From positions 1 to 7,043 of the forward strand of contig JAOAEP010000101.1 in assembly GCA_026416755.1 (NCBI GenBank): DNA of 7,043 nt, read 5' to 3'. How positions within the stretch are numbered: position 1 is the stretch's first letter; each line of letters begins with the position of its first letter. Position numbers and translations under genes: made by a program. Shown piece by piece: positions 1 through 5,587 of the stretch. This stretch comes from a bacterium (GTDB taxonomy: Bacteria; Ratteibacteria; UBA8468; B48-G9; JAFGKM01). A model generated the notes under the pieces. That model was not told where the DNA came from. It saw nothing but the letters and a program-made list of their open reading frames with translations, and did not search any database.

Positions 1-38
1 CCCATAAATCCAGCACCAATTATTCCTACCCTAACCAT
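1..38 (-). CDS. N-terminus of a Rossmann-fold oxidoreductase, probably Gfo/Idh/MocA family (partial)
   Basis: The gene reads leftward off the window, so only twelve full codons are visible: MVRVGIIGAGFM followed by a partial Gly codon. A short strand running into Gly8-Ala-Gly10-x-x-Gly13 is the GxGxxG dinucleotide-binding turn of a Rossmann fold. The exact wording is typical of Gfo/Idh/MocA sugar and cyclitol dehydrogenases, which would bind NAD(P) in the cytoplasm. The start is well fixed by a strong Shine-Dalgarno about 6 nt upstream. It follows mgtE on the same strand after a 59-bp gap. Other Rossmann dehydrogenases, such as 3-hydroxyacyl-CoA dehydrogenase or GpsA types, cannot be excluded on so few residues. 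Substrate unknown. Confidence 0.6.
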   Translation of the reverse strand, partial: MVRVGIIGAGFM

Positions 39-97
39 CTATCTCCTCCTTTAATAAAATTAGACAATTTTTTTATTATTTAAGTTTATTCCACATA
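39..97 (-). promoter_or_regulatory. Gap between mgtE and the left-edge oxidoreductase, with a strong ribosome binding site
   Basis: Read on the minus strand, AAAGGAGGAG (positions 52 to 43) ends 4 nt before the ATG at 38, and its AGGAGG core sits 6 nt from the start. This is the strongest Shine-Dalgarno in the window and decides the start of the partial gene. The rest of the gap is AT-rich. I see no convincing promoter hexamer pair and no GC-rich hairpin with a T-run, so whether this gene is transcribed with mgtE is open. Confidence 0.7.
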
Positions 98-1471
98 TTA
101 TTTTAGCATTAACATTGCAAAAGTTAAATATATGCCTGACCCAATAATATCAGCAAGAGTTGTAATTAAAGGTGCACTTGCTGTTGCAGGGTCTTTTTTA
201 AACTTTGTAAAAATAAAAGGTAAAGCCATACCCATTAAACATCCTGCAATAACATTGACAATCATTGAAATAACAACTACTTTACATATATTAAAACCTC
301 CTCTTACAATACCCATAAAAGAAATTCCAAGTCCCATTGTTAATCCAAGTAATAAAGCAACAAGGATTTCTCTACCTAACATCTTAAGCCAATCCTTCAT
401 TTTTATTTTACCAAGTGCCATTGACCTTATTATTAAAGTTGCTGATTGACTTCCTGCATTTCCTGCAGTATCAACAAGGACTGGTAAAAAAGTAACGAGA
501 ACAATATATTTTGCTATAGTATCCTCAAATCTCTTAATAATTCCTCCTGTAAAAAGGTCCATAAAAAGTAAAAAAATAAGCCATGTCACTCTACTTTTAT
601 ATAGATTTTTAATAGGTGTTTTCAAAAGGTCTGTAATCATATCAACACCCGCAGTTTCAGGAGTTATAGCAAACAATTTAGTCATATCTTCTGTATGTTC
701 TTGCTCAAGCACATTTAAAACATCATCAACTGTGACTATACCAAGTAAAATTCCATCTTCATCTACAACAGGTAAGACAATAAGATCATACTTTCTCATA
801 ATATTTGCTGCTTCTTCCTGGTCTTTATTAACTTCAATAGAGATATAATTAAAATCCATTATTTTTTCTACTGTTTCACTTGGGTCAGAAAGTATAAGTT
901 TACTTAATGAAATATCATCAAGTAATCTCCAGTTTTCATCAATAACATAAACCATGTTAATTGTTTCTGCACTTTTCCCAAATTCTCTTATATGTTGAAG
1001 TGCTCTTTCTATTGTCCAATCTTTTTTTATCGCAACATAATCAGGAGTCATCAATCTCCCGACACTATTTTCTGGATATCCTAAAAGTTGTAATGCCTCT
1101 TTTCTGTCAGTGGGAGGCAAAAGATTAAGTAATCGCTGAGTCACTTTCCCTGGTAATTCTTCAAATAGATCAGTTCTTTCGTCAGGTGGAAGTTCTGAAA
1201 GAATATTTTTAATATGTTCATCTGTTAATTTAGAAATTAAATTTTCTTTTACAATAGGAGTTAACTCATCAAAAACCTCTGCAGATAATTTTTTAGGTAA
1301 AACACGAAATACTATAATTTTACTTTCATCATCAATTTCCTCAATTAACTCTGCAATATCCGGAGAAGGCCATTCAATAAGTGCTTCTTTCAGATTATAC
1401 CAATCTTTTTTCTCAATCAATTCAATAATTTCATTTTTTAAAAGTTTTTTTACAAATTTCTCTTCTGTCAT
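98..1471 (-). CDS. mgtE: MgtE-type magnesium channel/transporter
   Basis: A 457-residue inner-membrane Mg2+ channel of usual MgtE length. Order: cytoplasmic MgtE N superhelical domain (about 15-135), two CBS domains (about 137-200, opening SVGRLMTP, and 203-258, with LPVVDEDG and GIVTVDD), the connecting plug-helix region (about 262-290), then five membrane helices (about 294-456). The pore signature VDTAGNAGSQSATLIIRS (333-350) matches the Asn-Ala-Gly-x-Gln region of the family. Asp441 in DPATASAPLITTLADIIG (427-444) corresponds to the pore-lining Asp of Thermus MgtE. In characterised members, Mg2+ bound by the N and CBS domains closes the pore. The ATG is preceded by AAAGGA about 4 nt upstream and by its own promoter, divergent from uvrB. 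No room exists for a long Mg2+-sensing leader. Family call secure; ion specificity by homology. Confidence 0.95.
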   Translation of the reverse strand: MTEEKFVKKLLKNEIIELIEKKDWYNLKEALIEWPSPDIAELIEEIDDESKIIVFRVLPKKLSAEVFDELTPIVKENLISKLTDEHIKNILSELPPDERTDLFEELPGKVTQRLLNLLPPTDRKEALQLLGYPENSVGRLMTPDYVAIKKDWTIERALQHIREFGKSAETINMVYVIDENWRLLDDISLSKLILSDPSETVEKIMDFNYISIEVNKDQEEAANIMRKYDLIVLPVVDEDGILLGIVTVDDVLNVLEQEHTEDMTKLFAITPETAGVDMITDLLKTPIKNLYKSRVTWLIFLLFMDLFTGGIIKRFEDTIAKYIVLVTFLPVLVDTAGNAGSQSATLIIRSMALGKIKMKDWLKMLGREILVALLLGLTMGLGISFMGIVRGGFNICKVVVISMIVNVIAGCLMGMALPFIFTKFKKDPATASAPLITTLADIIGSGIYLTFAMLMLK

Positions 1472-1491
1472 TTTTTCCTTTCTTTTTCATA

Positions 1492-1520
1492 ATTTTATCA
1501 CTTAATTTTTTAAATAACAA
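1492..1520 (-). promoter_or_regulatory. Predicted sigma70-type promoter of mgtE
   Basis: On the minus strand, TTGTTA (1520-1515, four of six matches to TTGACA) is followed after exactly 17 nt by TAAAAT (1497-1492, five of six matches to TATAAT). Transcription would begin near 1485, giving a leader of about 14 nt that contains the mgtE Shine-Dalgarno. In such AT-rich DNA -10 matches are common, but the 17-nt spacing and placement support it. Confidence 0.55.
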
Positions 1521-1530
1521 CTTAATTTTT
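1500..1530. repeat. 11-bp direct repeat in the mgtE/uvrB divergent promoter region
   Basis: ACTTAATTTTT occurs at 1500-1510 and again at 1520-1530, a centre-to-centre distance of 20 bp or about two helical turns. The first copy lies in the spacer of the predicted mgtE promoter. The second ends 4 bp before the uvrB -10 box, and the mgtE -35 hexamer lies between the copies, sharing one base with the second. It could be a two-site operator or UP-like element. Because the region is almost all A and T, chance duplication is a real alternative. Confidence 0.4.
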
Positions 1531-1534
1531 AAGG

Positions 1535-1540
1535 TATAAT
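1535..1540 (+). promoter_or_regulatory. Consensus -10 box for uvrB, implying a leaderless start
   Basis: TATAAT matches the -10 consensus and has nine bases between it and the ATG at 1550. The usual distance puts the transcription start near 1547, so the 5' leader would be only a few bases and could hold no Shine-Dalgarno; none is visible. No good -35 hexamer is found at 15-19 nt spacing. The AT tracts and direct repeat upstream may compensate. Confidence 0.55.
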
Positions 1541-1549
1541 TAAATTATT

Positions 1550-3553
1550 ATGGGAGATTTTAAACTTGTATCAAACTTTAGACCATCTGGAGACCAACCA
1601 AAAGCAATTGAAAAACTTGTCAAAAATTTAGAAAAGGGAGAAAAACATCAAATCTTGCTTGGGGTCACAGGTAGTGGAAAAACATTCACAATGGCAAATG
1701 TTATTGCAAGGGTAAATAGGCCAACTCTTGTAATTTCTCACAATAAAACACTTGCAGCACAACTATACAGTGAATTTAGAGAGTTTTTTCCAGAGAATAA
1801 AGTTAGATATTTTGTAAGTTACTATGATTATTATCAACCAGAAGCATATATTCCTGAGACAGATACATATATAGAAAAAGATGCCTCAATAAATGAAGAT
1901 ATTGATCGATTACGACTTGCAGCAACAAGTGCAATTTTATCCAGCAGGGATGTAATTATAGTAGCAAGTGTTTCTTGCATTTATCCAATAGGAAGTCCAG
2001 AAGACCATAAAGCAATGATGTTGCACTTATCAAAAAATCAGATTATAAACAGAAGATATATTTTGGAGCGATTAGTTGAAATTCAATATGAAAGAAATGA
2101 TTTTGATTTAACAAGAGGAAAATTTAGAGTTAGAGGCAATACAATAGAAATAATTCCATCTTATGAAGAAATTGGAGTAAGAATATGGCTTGTTGGAGAT
2201 AAAGTTGTTAAATTACAGAGGTTTGAACCATTGACAGGGAATATAATATGTGAGGAAGAAGAAATATATATATACCCAGCAAAACATTTTGTCACTCCAA
2301 AGGATAAACTTCAAAGAGCAATTGATTCAATAAAAAAAGAACTTGAAGAAAGAGTTGGGTTTTTTAAAAAACAAGGGAAATTTCTTGAGGCAGAACGTCT
2401 TGAAACCAGAACAAATTATGATCTTGAAATGTTACAAGAAGTTGGATACTGCCATGGAATAGAAAATTATAGTAGACATCTTGCTGGAAGATTACCAGGG
2501 GAAAGACCTGAAGTTCTGCTTGATTATTTCCCTAAAGATTACTTAATTTTTATAGACGAATCCCATGTTACGGTACCACAGATAAGAGGAATGTATTTTG
2601 GAGATAAATCAAGAAAAGAAACACTTGTTGAATTTGGGTTTCGTTTACCGAGTGCTTTAGATAATAGACCTTTGAAATTTGATGAATTTGAAAAGATGAT
2701 AAATCAGGTAATATATGTCTCCGCAACACCTGGGAAATATGAACTAAAAAAGTGTGGTGTTGAAAAAATTGGAGAACCATCTCCTTTAATTGCAGAACAG
2801 ATAATAAGACCAACTGGACTTGTTGACCCTCCGATAATTGTTAAACCAACAGCAAATCAAATAAATGATTTAATAGGAAAAATAAAAGAAAGGGTTAGTA
2901 AAAATCAAAGAGTTCTTGTTATAACGATCAGTAAACATCTTGCAGAAGAGATTGCCGATTACCTGAAGGATTTTAACATAAAAGTTCAATATATCCATTA
3001 TGAAATTGATACACTTGAAAGAGTTGAAATTTTAAAAGTATTAAGAGAGGCAAAGTTTGATGTTCTTGTTGGCATAAATCTTTTGAGGGAAGGCCTTGAT
3101 TTACCAGAGGTATCTCTTGTAGCAATACTTGATGCAGATAAAGAGGGATTTTTGAGAAGTGAAACTGCTTTAATACAAATTTCAGGCAGAGCAGCAAGAA
3201 GTATAGATGGAGAAGTAATTATGTATGCAGATAGAATAACTGATGCAATGAAATCAGCAATTGAAGAAACAGAAAGAAGAAGAAAAATACAAATGGAATA
3301 TAATAAAATTAATAATATAACTCCTAAATCAATTGAAAAACCAATTTATAAAAGTTTAGTAGAAATACTTGGTGGAAAAAGTAGAATAAAGGAAAAAGAA
3401 GAAAAAATAAAAGAGGAAGAGTATTATGGGAAGGATCTGATTAAAATAATAAAACAACTTGAAAGAAAAATGATGGCTGCTGCAAAATCACTTGATTTTG
3501 AAACAGCAATATATTATAGAGATAAAATAAAAAAACTGAAAGAGGAAAGATAA
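1550..3553 (+). CDS. uvrB: UvrABC excinuclease subunit B
   Basis: Damage-verification helicase of nucleotide excision repair; it is loaded by UvrA and recruits UvrC for dual incision. The 667 residues are full length. Seen in order: RPSGDQP Q-motif-like start (11-17), Walker A GVTGSGKT (38-45), beta-hairpin region YYDYYQPEAYIP (91-102), UvrA-contacting domain (about 150-250), Walker B DESH (336-339), SATP (391-394), RPTGLVDP (420-427), helicase motifs V (VGINLLREGLDLPE, 507-520) and VI (QISGRAAR, 543-550), and a C-terminal UVR domain (about 632-665, with LDFETAIYYRD). Several helicase-domain-2 positions differ from E. coli and Bacillus sequences as I recall them, but the ATPase residues and motif VI arginines remain. 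The start matches the family N-terminus and sits directly after a -10 box. It heads a three-gene operon; no uvrA or uvrC is in the window. Confidence 0.98.
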   Translation: MGDFKLVSNFRPSGDQPKAIEKLVKNLEKGEKHQILLGVTGSGKTFTMANVIARVNRPTLVISHNKTLAAQLYSEFREFFPENKVRYFVSYYDYYQPEAYIPETDTYIEKDASINEDIDRLRLAATSAILSSRDVIIVASVSCIYPIGSPEDHKAMMLHLSKNQIINRRYILERLVEIQYERNDFDLTRGKFRVRGNTIEIIPSYEEIGVRIWLVGDKVVKLQRFEPLTGNIICEEEEIYIYPAKHFVTPKDKLQRAIDSIKKELEERVGFFKKQGKFLEAERLETRTNYDLEMLQEVGYCHGIENYSRHLAGRLPGERPEVLLDYFPKDYLIFIDESHVTVPQIRGMYFGDKSRKETLVEFGFRLPSALDNRPLKFDEFEKMINQVIYVSATPGKYELKKCGVEKIGEPSPLIAEQIIRPTGLVDPPIIVKPTANQINDLIGKIKERVSKNQRVLVITISKHLAEEIADYLKDFNIKVQYIHYEIDTLERVEILKVLREAKFDVLVGINLLREGLDLPEVSLVAILDADKEGFLRSETALIQISGRAARSIDGEVIMYADRITDAMKSAIEETERRRKIQMEYNKINNITPKSIEKPIYKSLVEILGGKSRIKEKEEKIKEEEYYGKDLIKIIKQLERKMMAAAKSLDFETAIYYRDKIKKLKEER

Positions 3554-4656
3554 TGGAAATAAGAGATAGAATAAAAAAATTTGTTGAAAAGATTGAAAAA
3601 TATGAGAGGAAAATAAAAGAAAATAGAAAAAAACAAGAAATTATATGGCAAAATGAAAAGACCAAAATTCCAATAATATTGAATAAAGATTATGAAGAAT
3701 TCAAAAATTATCCAGAATTTAATATGAAAGAATCCTTTTATGAACCAGAAAAAATGTTATATATGCAATTAAAAGGAGTAATAAATTATGTATCGGAATA
3801 TTCTGATGCTTGCCCTTCCATAAGATTTAACTTCGGAACTGGTTTTATACCTTCTATTTTTGGTCTTGAATCAGAAATATTTGAAGATAAAATGCCATGG
3901 CTAAAAAAACATCTATCAAAAGAAGAAATAAAAAAGTTTAAATTTGATGATTTTGAAAAAATTGAAGATATGGGATTAATGGTAAAGACAAAAGAATATT
4001 TCCAAATTTATAAAAAATATTTACCTGAAGAGGTAAAAATTTATCTACCGGACACACAAGGACCATTTGATATTTCTCATCTTATAAGAGGTGATGAAAT
4101 TTTTACTGATATTTATGATGATTTTGAATTTTTTAATTATATTCTTGAAATTTCCACTTTTGTTTATATAAAAGTAACTGAAAAATTAAAATCAATTTTA
4201 AATGAGCCATTAAATAAAAGTTTCCACTCTAATTTTTATTATATTGATAAAGGAGGAATTAGAATCTGTGAGGACTCAACAACTCTTCTTTCCCCTAAAC
4301 ATATTGAAAATATTCTTACCTATACCCAGAAATGTTTAAAGTATTTTGGTGGAGGTTGGATACATTTTTGTGGTAAAGCAGAAGTTTTATTTAATATAGT
4401 GTGTGATATTCCTGAAGTATGCGGAATTAATTTGGGGAACCCTGAAAAATATGACTTTAAATGTATTTTCAGAAAAATTAATGAAAAAAATAAAGTTTAT
4501 TTAGGAATTGTACCGAGAAATGAAAATGAAAATTGGAAAGATTATTTGAAAAGAATTTATGATTTATCTGAAGGGAAAAATTTGATATTTATTCCTATAT
4601 TAAAGGAAGGAGAGAAATCTGAGAAATTTTATGAATTCTGGGAGAAATTGCAATGA
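3553..4656 (+). CDS. Uroporphyrinogen decarboxylase (URO-D)-like protein, function unknown
   Basis: A 367-residue cytoplasmic protein that I place in the URO-D/MtaA superfamily on internal signatures: IRFNFGTG (90-97), the GPF segment with GDEIFTDIYDD (170-190), CEDSTTLLSPKHI (239-251), and GGGWIHFCGKAE (266-277). The His271-x-Cys273 pair is the HxC zinc half-site of MtaA/MtbA/CmuA-type methyltransferases. Their distal C-terminal Cys is not evident, since the tail reads NLIFIPIL; Cys304 is the nearest candidate. HemE's N-terminal arginine motif (RQAGR) is absent, so this is not an ordinary haem-pathway enzyme. The first 35 residues are charged and helical, possibly a short coiled coil. Its ATG overlaps the uvrB stop by one base, with AGAGGA at 3541-3546 as ribosome binding site, so it is co-transcribed. 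Substrate and reaction unknown; methyl transfer is one possibility by family. Confidence 0.75.
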   Translation: MEIRDRIKKFVEKIEKYERKIKENRKKQEIIWQNEKTKIPIILNKDYEEFKNYPEFNMKESFYEPEKMLYMQLKGVINYVSEYSDACPSIRFNFGTGFIPSIFGLESEIFEDKMPWLKKHLSKEEIKKFKFDDFEKIEDMGLMVKTKEYFQIYKKYLPEEVKIYLPDTQGPFDISHLIRGDEIFTDIYDDFEFFNYILEISTFVYIKVTEKLKSILNEPLNKSFHSNFYYIDKGGIRICEDSTTLLSPKHIENILTYTQKCLKYFGGGWIHFCGKAEVLFNIVCDIPEVCGINLGNPEKYDFKCIFRKINEKNKVYLGIVPRNENENWKDYLKRIYDLSEGKNLIFIPILKEGEKSEKFYEFWEKLQ

Positions 4657-5555
4657 TTAATATTTTTAGAATTTCAAAACCTGACCCAATAGAATATGAA
4701 AAAAAAGGTAATTTCAAGGGCCTTATTAAACTTTTAAATTATAAAGACGATCCTTATGTTAGATGGAAATCAGCAGAATTATTAGGTAGATATAAAATTA
4801 AAGATAGTGTACCATATTTGATAAAAAAACTTGATGATACAGATATAAAAGTGAAGATTAAAGTTATAGAAGCATTAGGGAATATTGGAGATAAAACAGC
4901 AGTAGAACCACTTATAAAAAAATTAAACGAAGAAAATTGGGAAGTAAAATATGCTGTATGTTGCGCTTTAGGAAAATTAAAAGATAAAAGATGTACAGAA
5001 GAGTTATTGAAATTAATAAATGATAAAAATAGATTAATCCAAAAAGCAGCAATTGAAAACATAGGTGAAATAGGAGATGACTCTGCTTTTGAAGGATTAA
5101 TAAGTATTACAAAAAATAAACCAACAGAAATAAAAATAGCAATTGCAGATACACTTGGGAAAATAGGAAAAAACTATGTTAAACGAATGATAAATATTCT
5201 TGAAAAAACAGAAGATAAAAATATAAAATGGGTTATTATAAAAGCACTTGGTGAAATTGGTGATAAAGAAGCAGGATATCCTATTTTGAAAAACTTAGAA
5301 GACCCAGATTATGAAATAAGAGAAGTTTCTGCAGAGGCACTTGGTAAAATAAAATTTGAAGAAGGGATTGATAAATTAATTGAATATCTCAAAGATAAAG
5401 AGTGGAGTGTTAGAAAAAAAGTTGTTGAGGCATTTGGTAGGATAGGAAATAAAAAGGTGCTTGAATATCTATATCAACTTGAAAAAGAGGAAAAAGTTAA
5501 AGATGTTCTTTCAAAAATAAAGGAGGTAATAAAAATACTTGAAAAAATAAGTTGA
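4653..5555 (+). CDS. HEAT-repeat (PBS lyase HEAT-like) protein
   Basis: A 300-residue soluble protein made almost entirely of paired-helix HEAT repeats, about nine from residue 21 to the end. Each unit shows the pattern hydrophobic helix, Leu-x-Asp turn, Val/Ile-Arg/Lys, then Ala-Leu-Gly-x-Ile-Gly-Asp. Units ending near residues 80, 111, 142, 173, 204, 235 and 266 are spaced exactly 31 residues apart. Such solenoids are binding scaffolds and none of the sequence suggests catalysis. No signal peptide or membrane segment is visible. The ATG overlaps the previous stop (ATGA, 4653-4656), and GGGAGA at 4640-4645 is its ribosome binding site, so its synthesis is coupled to the URO-D-like protein. 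That makes the neighbour a plausible partner, by inference only. HEAT class secure; role unknown. Confidence 0.88.
   Translation: MINIFRISKPDPIEYEKKGNFKGLIKLLNYKDDPYVRWKSAELLGRYKIKDSVPYLIKKLDDTDIKVKIKVIEALGNIGDKTAVEPLIKKLNEENWEVKYAVCCALGKLKDKRCTEELLKLINDKNRLIQKAAIENIGEIGDDSAFEGLISITKNKPTEIKIAIADTLGKIGKNYVKRMINILEKTEDKNIKWVIIKALGEIGDKEAGYPILKNLEDPDYEIREVSAEALGKIKFEEGIDKLIEYLKDKEWSVRKKVVEAFGRIGNKKVLEYLYQLEKEEKVKDVLSKIKEVIKILEKIS
4893..5450 (+). repeat. Six consecutive 93-bp coding repeats (HEAT units)
   Basis: Codons 81-266 fall into six units of exactly 31 codons, each ending in a variant of Gly-x-Ile-Gly-Asp. The periodicity is clear in protein, while the DNA units are diverged (for example GGAAATATTGGAGAT at the end of the preceding unit against GGTGAAATTGGTGAT). 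This is an old duplication array rather than a fresh tandem repeat. Confidence 0.7.
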
Positions 5556-5579
5556 CAAAAAAATTAAAAAAAATATAAT
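5552..5579 (+). promoter_or_regulatory. Consensus sigma70 promoter of pyrC
   Basis: TTGACA (5552-5557) and TATAAT (5574-5579) both match consensus at all six positions, with a 16-nt, almost pure A/T spacer. The TGA inside TTGACA is the stop codon of the HEAT gene (5553-5555). Initiation is expected at about 5586-5588, on or within two bases of the pyrC ATG at 5588, so the transcript should be essentially leaderless. No ribosome binding site is present between the -10 box and the ATG. Confidence 0.8.
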
Positions 5580-5587
5580 TTGTAGCA

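Noticed and set aside
132..449. Plus-strand open frame of 105 codons opposite the 3' part of mgtE
   Set aside because: It is antisense to the conserved membrane domain of mgtE, has no ribosome binding site, and its Ile/Pro/Thr-rich product resembles no family. It is a shadow of the mgtE reading frame.
2568..3197. Minus-strand open frames within uvrB (2568-2813 and 2973-3197)
   Set aside because: Both lie antisense to conserved UvrB helicase motifs, and their translations are low-complexity, rich in Leu, Phe and Gln. No start signal supports them.
3441..3665. Minus-strand open frame spanning the uvrB/URO-D-like junction, Phe-rich
   Set aside because: The hydrophobic translation comes from the complement of lysine-rich codons. 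It has no ribosome binding site and no membrane-protein pattern beyond composition.
3553..4656. Identity as HemE, the haem-pathway uroporphyrinogen decarboxylase
   Set aside because: The conserved N-terminal arginine motif that binds the substrate carboxylates is absent, and an MtaA-like HxC pair is present instead. Only fold-level membership is supported.
5520..5527. Perfect Shine-Dalgarno AAGGAGGT near the end of the HEAT gene
   Set aside because: It encodes part of Ile-Lys-Glu-Val-Ile in frame. It is about 60 nt upstream of the pyrC ATG, and the only nearby start-like codon (TTG at 5539) hits a stop after two more codons. Most likely incidental.
4653..5555. Phycobilisome lyase function for the HEAT protein, acting with the tetrapyrrole-type neighbour
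   Set aside because: PBS lyase HEAT is a generic repeat label. No phycobiliprotein or bilin enzyme is present, and the neighbour is not a true HemE.
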